Assembly (NCBI GenBank): GCA_945888435.1
Contig: CAMCZW010000003.1
Location: 1-64,000 of the forward strand
DNA from: a bacterium UBP8_UBA817
GTDB taxonomy: Bacteria; Margulisbacteria; Marinamargulisbacteria; SXXA01; SICP01
Reading direction: 5' to 3'
Length of the DNA stretch: 64,000 nt
Shown here: positions 50,230 to 58,295 of the stretch, piece by piece
How positions within the stretch are numbered: position 1 is the stretch's first letter
How the letters are laid out: each line of letters begins with the position of its first letter
Made by a program: the position numbers and the translations under genes
Notes under the pieces: generated by a model
The model's input: the letters and a program-made list of their open reading frames with translations, nothing else
Database searches by the model: none
What the model was told of the DNA's origin: nothing

Positions 50230-50926
50230 CCGAGCGGTTATTGATACCAACTCCCATCGTCCCGATTCACTTGAATGGGATTCGTTTCTCATTAGCTTTT
50301 TACTGCACTCAATATTATTTTTAATTTTCTGGTTATTTGTTCCGGTGATTATGACCTCTCAGCATAATGGGACGAGCGATAAAATACGGGTTCCTATTCG
50401 CACAGTCATTATTGATGACACTCCATCTGCGGGTCCTGAACTTGATCTTGATAAAGAATTACCTCCTCTTGTTCAACCGACGATTACGCCTCCACAAAAA
50501 CGCCAAGTAACGCCCCCTACTCCGCCAGAGCCGCAAAAAAGCAGCTCTTCGCTCAAACAACCATCCGAAGTGATTCAGACACCAGCTTCTGAAAGCCGAC
50601 CCGCAGCGGGACCTGAAGGCGCGCTGGTAGGAACTCCTCAAACTTATGCGGGTGACCGTGAATCCCCGATACTAGGTTTCCCTGTTCGTCCGATTTATCC
50701 AAAATCTGCTCTTAACTTTGGGTGGGGCGGTAAAGTTGAGGTTGATTTTGTGGTGGATGCCGACGGTAAAATTAAGGATTACACCATTGTTAAATCCACC
50801 GGACATCCTGAATTGGATATGGCTTTCGTTAGGTATATGCAAAGCCAAACATTGCAGCCCAAACGCATTCGGGGTCAAAATATTGAAGCTAAAATTAGAA
50901 TGGCTCATGAATTTTCGGTTGAATAA
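50189..50926 (+). CDS. tonB: TonB-family energy transducer
   Basis: This protein of about 245 residues has a cytoplasmic start, one membrane helix (FLISFLLHSILFLIFWLFV, about residues 33-51), a Pro-rich periplasmic stretch (TPPTPPEPQ) and a C-terminal TonB domain (PVRPIYPKSALNFGWGGKV, DGKIKDYTIVKSTGHPELD). It transmits energy from ExbBD to outer-membrane receptors. The frame begins at TTG 50189 within exbD, and the true start may be slightly later. Confidence 0.92.
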   Translation: MFSKQSDWLSHKNSRAVIDTNSHRPDSLEWDSFLISFLLHSILFLIFWLFVPVIMTSQHNGTSDKIRVPIRTVIIDDTPSAGPELDLDKELPPLVQPTITPPQKRQVTPPTPPEPQKSSSSLKQPSEVIQTPASESRPAAGPEGALVGTPQTYAGDRESPILGFPVRPIYPKSALNFGWGGKVEVDFVVDADGKIKDYTIVKSTGHPELDMAFVRYMQSQTLQPKRIRGQNIEAKIRMAHEFSVE

Positions 50927-50935
50927 GGACGTCAT

Positions 50936-52837
50936 ATGTTTCAAAAAAATATAATTCGATTATTGAGTGTTTTTTTTATTGTCATGTCTTTTTTGTTCGT
51001 GCCCATTCATGCGGATGTCTCCGAGATTTCGAATGATTTTATTAAATTAATTGTGAATGATGGCCCTCAAGATTTGGGGCGATTTTCTGTTGAAACGACT
51101 GGTGGAGACTTAGAAAGAATCAATGATGATCGCCAACCTCTTATTTATGGGCGGCCAATTCCGTGGACGTCCTACACTACTATTTTGATTGATGATGAGC
51201 CTTATATTTTTGGGGGTGAAAGTTCTAAGCACCAAAAACGAGTTCCTACTGATTTACTATTTGGGAAAGTGGTTTCTCATAATGTTCTGGCAGATCGCAT
51301 CGAGACCGTATGCCGGTTTTCTTCAGATATATTGGTTAAGCAAACGATCCATTTTTCGCGTAGTGCATCGACTCGAGTTCAAGATACGGCACTGATTTCA
51401 TATTCGGTTAAAAATGAGGATTCAATTCCCCATCGTGTTGGAGTACGGATTTTGCTGGATACTAAATTGGGGGCCAATGACGGCGCGCCATTTCGAATTG
51501 GATCGGACGCGGTAGAATCCGAAATTTCGTATACTCGGTCTGACTTGTTTGATTATTGGCAAGCATTTGATTCTTTATCGACGCCTAATATCGTAGCCCA
51601 GGGAACATTGGCGGATAGTCGGTATAACGTTGTTGCTCCGGATCGTATGTATTTAGCCAATTGGGGGACTTTATTTTCGTCTCCTTGGAGATTTCCTTAC
51701 CAAAAAGGCCGTCCATTTGTTCGTGAAGGTGAATTTGAAAAAGATACCGCATTGGCGCTTTACTTTGATCCTACTTCCATTGCTCCTCAGGCATCGCGTA
51801 CGGTCCAAACTCTATATGGATTGGGCGGTGTACAATTGGCTGGCGGTGAATTATCGTTGGGAGTTTCCGGACCATCTGAATTATTTTCGTCATCCAAGGC
51901 CCCATTCTTAATGATGGTGTATTTGCGTAATACGAGTCAGTTTATCTCTAAAGACACGGTCATTAAACTTACTTTACCAGCTGGATTCAGGACTGAAAGC
52001 GGCCAGACTGAATTTGAGTTAGGGGATGTCGCGTCTTCAGAAACTCGTCAGGTCCCTATTAAATTATATCCTTCTTCTCCGTCTGTTGGCCGAAATCGGA
52101 TTACGATTGGAGTCACATCCTCTACGCTTGAAAGTAATCGTATTACCCATGTCATTGATGTCGAAGGAGCCGCGCGACTCCTCACTAAACTTCAAGTACC
52201 GACTCAGTGGGAGCCTAGTGCCAATCGATATGTCAAAGCCAGTTATATTGTCGCTAACCCGACAGGCCATAGAGTGTCTAATATTTCCCTTAAACTGATT
52301 CCAGGGCCAGGGGTCACGGTTGCTGGTTTTGATTTAGCGGAAAAAGAGTTGCTGACATTAGCGCCTCAAAAAACACAGTCGGTTAATTGGATGCTTAAAC
52401 TAGATCCTTCCTATGAAGAGTTTCCTGTGACTGTAACATTATCTTCTCCCGATACAACACCAGAGAAGGTGACGAAGAAAATCTTGGCAGGAACAGCTCA
52501 TCAGGATTCACTTGTCATTACTAGTAAGAGAGAAGGTTCTTATATTTTTATTGATATCTCAGCGTTACCGCTATTATTTTTAGAAGATTCATCAGCCATA
52601 GTTGCGACGTTTGCAGATGATGAAGTTCAATTTTTACGTGCCCGTCCAAGCGGCGGGTATAACTGGACAACGGAGGCTCAGATTAAGACATTACCTGGTG
52701 CAGTTCACTTTTCACCAGACCTTAAAAAACTGACTCAACCTGTGCATTTGGCGTTATATTTTAAGCTTACCACTGCCAATATTTCTGAGCCAATTACCAT
52801 TCGTGCGGGTAATATCGTGAAAGAAATTCGGCCGTGA
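50936..52837 (+). CDS. Exported hypothetical protein, beta-rich
   Basis: This 633-residue protein has a clear signal peptide (MFQKNIIRLLSVFFIVMSFLF to FVPIHA, cleaved near residue 26) and a beta-strand-rich mature part with repeated Ig-like or carbohydrate-module-like segments (NTSQFISKDTVIKLTLPAGF, VANPTGHRVSNISLKLIPG). No catalytic motif is seen. It directly follows tonB and precedes an SLH protein, so a role in the envelope or surface layer is likely. Confidence 0.8.
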   Translation: MFQKNIIRLLSVFFIVMSFLFVPIHADVSEISNDFIKLIVNDGPQDLGRFSVETTGGDLERINDDRQPLIYGRPIPWTSYTTILIDDEPYIFGGESSKHQKRVPTDLLFGKVVSHNVLADRIETVCRFSSDILVKQTIHFSRSASTRVQDTALISYSVKNEDSIPHRVGVRILLDTKLGANDGAPFRIGSDAVESEISYTRSDLFDYWQAFDSLSTPNIVAQGTLADSRYNVVAPDRMYLANWGTLFSSPWRFPYQKGRPFVREGEFEKDTALALYFDPTSIAPQASRTVQTLYGLGGVQLAGGELSLGVSGPSELFSSSKAPFLMMVYLRNTSQFISKDTVIKLTLPAGFRTESGQTEFELGDVASSETRQVPIKLYPSSPSVGRNRITIGVTSSTLESNRITHVIDVEGAARLLTKLQVPTQWEPSANRYVKASYIVANPTGHRVSNISLKLIPGPGVTVAGFDLAEKELLTLAPQKTQSVNWMLKLDPSYEEFPVTVTLSSPDTTPEKVTKKILAGTAHQDSLVITSKREGSYIFIDISALPLLFLEDSSAIVATFADDEVQFLRARPSGGYNWTTEAQIKTLPGAVHFSPDLKKLTQPVHLALYFKLTTANISEPITIRAGNIVKEIRP

Positions 52838-52868
52838 TATGATGACATCAACTTTTAGGAGGCTTCTT

Positions 52869-53369
52869 ATGAAATATCTATTAACAATTATTTTAATGAC
52901 TTTAATGATGACCGTGAGCGGAGTTTGCGAGATATCGGATGTTCCTAAATCAGACCCTGCCTTTCCTGCAATTCAGAGATCTGTTAATTCTGGCTATTTA
53001 TTGGCCTATGGCAACCAATTCCGCCCCAATGATGCGATATCCCGAAAAGAAATGGCGATTTTAATCGATCGTATGCTGACATTACTTGATAAAGGTCCAG
53101 TCAATCTTAATGATGCTGAAAAGCAAGAATTAGGACATTTATCTAAAACCTATAAACAGTACCTCTCTACTCTTGAATTAACCGTTAATGACCATACTAG
53201 CCGACTTGGTAAAGCAGAGTCTGAGCAAGAAACCCTTCGATTTGATATTTCTAAAACTCAAAGTGATCTTCAAGATCGTATTGATGAACTGAAAGTTGAA
53301 AATCGTAAACAACATAAATTTATTATTTTAGGAATTATTACAGCGGCGATTGTTGGCTTGTTGGGATAA
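52869..53369 (+). CDS. SLH-domain protein with coiled coil and C-terminal membrane anchor
   Basis: This 166-residue protein has a signal peptide (MKYLLTIILMTLMMTVSGVC), one S-layer homology domain (FPAIQRSVNSGYLLAYGNQF then ISRKEMAILIDRML), a coiled coil (about residues 95-145) and a C-terminal membrane helix (FIILGIITAAIVGLLG). SLH domains bind cell-wall-linked polymers, so it may tie the wall to a membrane. I chose ATG 52869 because AGGAGG lies at 52857-52862; the frame opens at 52839 without a ribosome site. Confidence 0.85.
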   Translation: MKYLLTIILMTLMMTVSGVCEISDVPKSDPAFPAIQRSVNSGYLLAYGNQFRPNDAISRKEMAILIDRMLTLLDKGPVNLNDAEKQELGHLSKTYKQYLSTLELTVNDHTSRLGKAESEQETLRFDISKTQSDLQDRIDELKVENRKQHKFIILGIITAAIVGLLG

Positions 53370-54085
53370 TGTCTCGTAGCGAGCAACTTTTATCGAGTAT
53401 CGTTGCTCAAAATCGGGTTTCTGGTGCTTATATTTTTTATAGCCCCGATGTAAATTCGGCCCTTAATGGTGCTCGGTTACTTGCGACATTACTATTTGGG
53501 GAGCAGGCTAAAATACTTACTGAGGGTTTTGTGGATTACCGTGAAATCATGTCAGAAAAATCCATTACAGTGGATACCGTGAGATCGATTCAGCAATATG
53601 TTCAGTATGGTCCTCACAACGCGGCCTTTATGTGTGTGGTTATCCATAATGCCCATGATATGACGGTTGAAGCTTCTAATGCTTTTTTAAAGTCTCTAGA
53701 AGAGCCAATGCCCGGCGTTTGCTTTATCCTGACGACAACTCACCCTACCCGCTTACTTCAGACGATTGTCTCTAGGTGCCAATTACTTGATTTCCCGATG
53801 ACTACGGATAGTTTAGAGGATACGAAATCGCTTATTTCGTTTTCGCGCTACTGTGAGATGCCTGTGTCAGATCGTTTTGTTTATCATGCTGAATTATCTC
53901 GGAATACTGACCAGATTTTCAATCAATTATCTCAGTGGCTTAAGGATATTCAAACCCAATTTTCTGGTGGTGAGACTGAGCATTTGAGGTCTTTAAAAGA
54001 GATTGTCGAAATTATTAGCCGTTTAGAGTATAATCTCAACCACCGTTTACAACTTGATGCTTTGGCGGTGAATATTAATGAGTAA
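53369..54085 (+). CDS. holB: DNA polymerase III delta' subunit-like protein
   Basis: This 238-residue AAA+ clamp-loader family protein has the NAFLKSLEEP motif and the arginine-finger SRC motif (VSRCQLLDF), both hallmarks of delta'. The N-terminal P-loop region is replaced by YSPDVNSALNG, so it should not bind ATP. The protein is shorter than usual (about 330 residues), mainly at the C-terminus. It starts one base before the SLH gene stop ends. Confidence 0.85.
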   Translation: MSRSEQLLSSIVAQNRVSGAYIFYSPDVNSALNGARLLATLLFGEQAKILTEGFVDYREIMSEKSITVDTVRSIQQYVQYGPHNAAFMCVVIHNAHDMTVEASNAFLKSLEEPMPGVCFILTTTHPTRLLQTIVSRCQLLDFPMTTDSLEDTKSLISFSRYCEMPVSDRFVYHAELSRNTDQIFNQLSQWLKDIQTQFSGGETEHLRSLKEIVEIISRLEYNLNHRLQLDALAVNINE

Positions 54086-54428
54086 TTCCTTTTGTGTTTT
54101 CTGTAAGATTGTTCAGGGAGAGATTCCTGCCACTATTGTTTATGAAACACCGACAACCCTAGCATTTAGGGATGTGAATCCGAAGGCCCCTCATCATATT
54201 CTGGTAATTCCTAAGCGTCATCTGTCTTCGTTGATTGACCTCAGTGGTGATCACGAGTCTTTAATGGGAGAGTTGTTTTCCTCTGCGAGACAAGTAGCTG
54301 TTGATCAAGGTCTTCATATTACGGGGTTCCGCACGGTAGTTAATACCGGCCGGGATGCTGGCCAAGAGGTTGATCACGTTCATGTTCACCTTTTAGCTGG
54401 ACGGCCTCTCAAATGGCCTCCAGGATAA
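54078..54428 (+). CDS. HIT-family nucleotide hydrolase (HINT-like)
   Basis: This 116-residue histidine-triad protein has the catalytic motif HVHVHLLAG near residue 98 and the N-terminal CVFCKIVQGEIPA. HINT proteins hydrolyse adenosine phosphoramidates and acyl-adenylates. The start overlaps the holB stop. Confidence 0.95.
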   Translation: MSNSFCVFCKIVQGEIPATIVYETPTTLAFRDVNPKAPHHILVIPKRHLSSLIDLSGDHESLMGELFSSARQVAVDQGLHITGFRTVVNTGRDAGQEVDHVHVHLLAGRPLKWPPG

Positions 54429-54458
54429 CTGATTTTCTGATTCTAAGGAGTGGTAAAC

Positions 54459-54656
54459 ATGGCTATACAAGAAAGACGACCTGGTGAGTCTATTGACTCA
54501 ATCTTACGTAAATTCAAACGGAAAATGAAAAACGAAGGAACTCTTCAAGAATTACGTGCTCGTGAACATTTTGAAAAACCTTCAGATACTAAAAAACGCA
54601 AATTTAAAGCCGCTGTGCAACGCACACGCAGCCAACAAAAACGCGAAGACTTCTAG
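54459..54656 (+). CDS. rpsU: Ribosomal protein S21
   Basis: This 65-residue basic protein of the small ribosomal subunit shows the conserved SIDSILRKFKRKMKNEG and a Lys/Arg-rich tail. ATG 54459 follows AAGGAG at 54446-54451; a GTG-type start at 54450 would lie over that site and is rejected. Confidence 0.95.
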   Translation: MAIQERRPGESIDSILRKFKRKMKNEGTLQELRAREHFEKPSDTKKRKFKAAVQRTRSQQKREDF

Positions 54657-54671
54657 AATTTATTTAACGCA

Positions 54672-55769
54672 TTGCGTTTTTTAATTTTAGACCGTTATTT
54701 AGTGCGCGAATTTGTCGGGCCGTTCTTTTTGGCGGTCGGCGGATTTGCGCTTATTGCGATTGTAAATATCCTGATGTACTTGGTCGAATTGACCGTGTCT
54801 CATGGGGTCTCTGTCCTGACGACTATCCGAATGCTTATTTATGAACTGCCGGAATTAATGGTGATGTTTTTCCCGATGGCCGTTTTGTTTTCGGTGATGC
54901 TTCTTCTTGTTCGGATGGCTAAGGATAATGAACTGACTGTCCTTCGGGTATCCGGGATACCTACCGCACGTATTGTGCTTCCAATTTTAATTTTATGCGC
55001 CATAGTGACAGTCCTTGCTTTTTTTGTGAATGAACGGGTGGTTCCTTGGGCCAATCGTGTTTCTGAAGAACTTTACCGCCAAGAAATTTCTAAGCGACCA
55101 CCTCCTGAAATTGTGGAGAACGTGGTGTTTAAAGTCCCTGAAAATCGGCATTTTTATGTGCGGAAACTTGATAAAAAGACTTCTCGTATGGAAGGGATTT
55201 TGATTTTTGAGGATACCTATTCGTTTCCTCGGATTATATCTGCGAAAGAGGCCATCTGGCATGATCGGATGTGGACTCTCATTAATGGCTATATGATTGA
55301 TTTAAATTCTGAAGGTCAGATAGAATTTTATAACCATTTTTCTGAATTGAGCATTCATATGGATGAAGCGATCCGCGCCTATTTTTCCTCTAATAAATCT
55401 GCCAAGGAAATGAGCTCGGTGGAATTGCGTGAGAGGATTACGACGATGTCTCGGGGCGGGATGAATACTCAAGCCTTAGAAGTGGAGTACCATCTTAAGC
55501 GTGCAATGCCCTTTGCCTGCTTTATCTTTGGCATTGTAGGAATTGCGTTTTGTTTAACATTTGTGAAGTCGGGTAAGGACTGGTGGGGCGTTATTGTTGC
55601 CATTTGTTCTGCAGTTTTAATTGTTGGGTTATACTTCTTTATGGTGGCCGTCTTTCAGGCCTTGGCGAAAAATGGTACATTTGGCCCTTTTTGGGGGGCT
55701 TGGATTCCAAATATTCTATACGGTACAGTTGGTAGCAGCGTAATGGCATTTCAATTTTTTAGGCGGTAA
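54672..55769 (+). CDS. lptF: LptF/LptG-family LPS export permease
   Basis: This 365-residue inner-membrane protein has six predicted helices, three on each side of a periplasmic beta-jellyroll domain. YjgP/YjgQ-family hallmarks are LDRYLVREFVGPF at the start and NELTVLRVSGIP. LptF/LptG with LptB extract lipopolysaccharide and pass it across the periplasm. Only one of the pair is present here; F or G cannot be told apart. The TTG start at 54672 follows rpsU by 15 bases. Confidence 0.9.
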   Translation: MRFLILDRYLVREFVGPFFLAVGGFALIAIVNILMYLVELTVSHGVSVLTTIRMLIYELPELMVMFFPMAVLFSVMLLLVRMAKDNELTVLRVSGIPTARIVLPILILCAIVTVLAFFVNERVVPWANRVSEELYRQEISKRPPPEIVENVVFKVPENRHFYVRKLDKKTSRMEGILIFEDTYSFPRIISAKEAIWHDRMWTLINGYMIDLNSEGQIEFYNHFSELSIHMDEAIRAYFSSNKSAKEMSSVELRERITTMSRGGMNTQALEVEYHLKRAMPFACFIFGIVGIAFCLTFVKSGKDWWGVIVAICSAVLIVGLYFFMVAVFQALAKNGTFGPFWGAWIPNILYGTVGSSVMAFQFFRR

Positions 55770-55775
55770 CAGGAC

Positions 55776-58289
55776 ATGATTGGAGTTGTAGAATCGGAAT
55801 TTAAGCAAGAGTTAGATTTTTGCTTGTCTTTGGTGAAACATCAGCAGTATCCCGATGCTCAGGATCGTATTAAGCTTTTAATTAATCGATCTCCGTCTGC
55901 GTGTGCGGATGTTTTGTCCCAACTATACAAGCGGCTCACTTCTCATTTTGATGATGTGGGCTTACGGCTACTGATTTCCGAACTTTATATTACGATGAAA
56001 TCCTATGACTCGGCCTGCGATGAGCTTGAAAATATACTTGATTTTGCACCGAATCATTCTCAAGTTTTTTATTTATTGAGTAAGATTTATAAAAATTGCT
56101 CACATCAAAATGTGATTCAAACTATTTTTGAAGACGCATTTTCAGATAATATCCTTGATCCTGCAATTGTGGATTTACTACCTGTAATTTACATGGAGAA
56201 ATGTCTTTATGACTCTGGGATTTTATTTTTTGAAAAATTAATTCTTGAACTTGATCAGCCTCATTTAAATTATCGAAAGTCACTTAGTGAATTTTATTTA
56301 AAGGCTGGCCGATTTGAAGATTATTCTGAGTGTTTACTGAGAATTATTCAGGAAGCACCGGATGCGACCCCCCACTACACTCAGGAATGCTTGGCCGTGC
56401 TTAAACGTCGTCCAGAATGTACCTATGTGCGAAAAGCTTTGGTTGTTTTATTTATTAAGGGGATGAAACCCTCGGACTCTGTTGAACAGCTGCGGGTGTT
56501 ACTTGATTTAGATGGCGCATCAGCCTATGACATTATTACGTCGCTTAAATACTTATTATCCGTATTTCCCGATCATCCATCGGCACGGTTGATGTTGGCG
56601 GATTGTCATATTTTAAATCGCCATTATGCCGATGCGGTGGATTTATTAAGATCTCTTACGGATAATCTTGTGAGTGACGATATTTTTAGACGATTAGACC
56701 AGATTTTGATTCAAATGCCAGAGTTTGCATCTGCGCTTGAGCTTTCTTCGGATTTATATTTTCAGTTAGGCCGACACTCTGAAAGTCTAAGCGTTGTGAT
56801 TTCAATGATTAGTCTTGAAGAGCGTGATGATGCCTTCATTGTCCGTCGTCTTAGAGAATTGATGCGCCAAGATGCCAATCTTGAACCTACTTGCCGACTC
56901 AAGTTAGCCGAACACGCATTGATTACTGACGAAAGATTAACCTGTGAAACAGAGTCTCGTCAGCTATTGGGTACGGATTTTGACTTGCAAGGCCGCCTTA
57001 TGATGGCTTCTATTTTTGAAAAAGGAAGCCGGTTTTTAGAAGCTCAAGAAATGCTATTTTCTGCACTTGATCGTCATATTGATCATATTGATGTTCACTT
57101 ATCTCTCAAAAATTTTCAGACGCATACAATTCATCGGTTGATTCAACATAAAACTTCACAAACCTTTATTGCAGAGGCCCCTCCTGAACACCATTTTTCT
57201 TTAGGTGTCTTGTATATGAATCATGGATTGCTTTATCCGGCATTGGATCATTTTCAAAAATTGACCCAGCATCCAAGTTATATGATTGATGCTCAAATTT
57301 TGATTAGCCGATGTTTTATGGAACTAGGTCGTTATGATTTATCTTTAAGTCAGCTAAATCGCCTCTTTTTGAAAGTAAGTGAATTTGACTACCCTCTTCG
57401 TAATCGCTTGGCTTATTTGATGGCGGTGTCTTACCTTCATATTGGTAACCCTCAGGAAGCGCTTAATCAGCTGGAATATATTTTAGAAAACGATATTAAA
57501 TTCCCCAATGTTCAACATATTTTATCTCAATTAAAAGAAGAGAACTTGCTCGATTTTAGAGGCCTCATTGTGACAGGATGTTCGTCATTTATTTCAGAAG
57601 GAAGTCCTGAGTGGTCATTGATGGCAGTGCATAACCCAGAAAATGATGATTTATACGTAAATTCCTCTCAATCTGGGGCATTAAGTTTTGCGCATCCTCA
57701 TAATCAACAAGGTGTGATTGCCTTATTAAAAGACAATACAAAAACGGCTGAAGAATCCTTTAAATTGGCCATTCAGATGGATCCGCAACTGACGGCTGCG
57801 TATTGCAATTTAGCCATGGTGAAATTGATTCAAGAAGAATTGGATTCGGCACTTTACTATTTAACTAAAGCCCAGTCGATTAATCCAAAATTAGATGCCA
57901 TTTTTATTACTAAGGGCCTCATTTATGCGAGTCAAAATCAGTGGGACTCGGCACTTAATCAATTTGAAGACTGTTTATCGCTTAATCCCAAGCATGGGAT
58001 TGCGCTACTTAATTTGGGAGATGTGTATTTTCAGCTTAACGATATGCCAAGAGCCTTACAGTTTTGGAAAAAGGCTTTGGATTCTGGATTATTATTTCCC
58101 TTTTTGCATCGCCGGCTTTTTTATCTCAATCCTAAATTAGAATCTCAGTCCGAATGGACATCCGATTATAAATTGTCGTTTGTCCCTTTTTACCATGGAA
58201 GAGGAAATTCTGGACTGTCGGTCAAATCAGCAAATAACACACAATCTCCTTACTCGGGGATGCCTCTTTTTGATTTTCTTTCGCCCTAA
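55776..58289 (+). CDS. Large tetratricopeptide-repeat protein
   Basis: This 837-residue protein is built mainly of TPR-like helical repeats, recognised by spaced Ala/Gly/Tyr/Pro patterns such as YPDAQDRIKLLINRSPS and, near the end, DSALYYLTKAQSINPKLDA and DSALNQFEDCLSLNPKHG. No signal peptide was seen, so it is probably cytoplasmic or membrane-associated. TPR proteins act as scaffolds. Lying between lptF and lptD, it may help envelope assembly, but this is inference. Confidence 0.88.
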   Translation: MIGVVESEFKQELDFCLSLVKHQQYPDAQDRIKLLINRSPSACADVLSQLYKRLTSHFDDVGLRLLISELYITMKSYDSACDELENILDFAPNHSQVFYLLSKIYKNCSHQNVIQTIFEDAFSDNILDPAIVDLLPVIYMEKCLYDSGILFFEKLILELDQPHLNYRKSLSEFYLKAGRFEDYSECLLRIIQEAPDATPHYTQECLAVLKRRPECTYVRKALVVLFIKGMKPSDSVEQLRVLLDLDGASAYDIITSLKYLLSVFPDHPSARLMLADCHILNRHYADAVDLLRSLTDNLVSDDIFRRLDQILIQMPEFASALELSSDLYFQLGRHSESLSVVISMISLEERDDAFIVRRLRELMRQDANLEPTCRLKLAEHALITDERLTCETESRQLLGTDFDLQGRLMMASIFEKGSRFLEAQEMLFSALDRHIDHIDVHLSLKNFQTHTIHRLIQHKTSQTFIAEAPPEHHFSLGVLYMNHGLLYPALDHFQKLTQHPSYMIDAQILISRCFMELGRYDLSLSQLNRLFLKVSEFDYPLRNRLAYLMAVSYLHIGNPQEALNQLEYILENDIKFPNVQHILSQLKEENLLDFRGLIVTGCSSFISEGSPEWSLMAVHNPENDDLYVNSSQSGALSFAHPHNQQGVIALLKDNTKTAEESFKLAIQMDPQLTAAYCNLAMVKLIQEELDSALYYLTKAQSINPKLDAIFITKGLIYASQNQWDSALNQFEDCLSLNPKHGIALLNLGDVYFQLNDMPRALQFWKKALDSGLLFPFLHRRLFYLNPKLESQSEWTSDYKLSFVPFYHGRGNSGLSVKSANNTQSPYSGMPLFDFLSP

Positions 58290-58295
58290 TATGTG

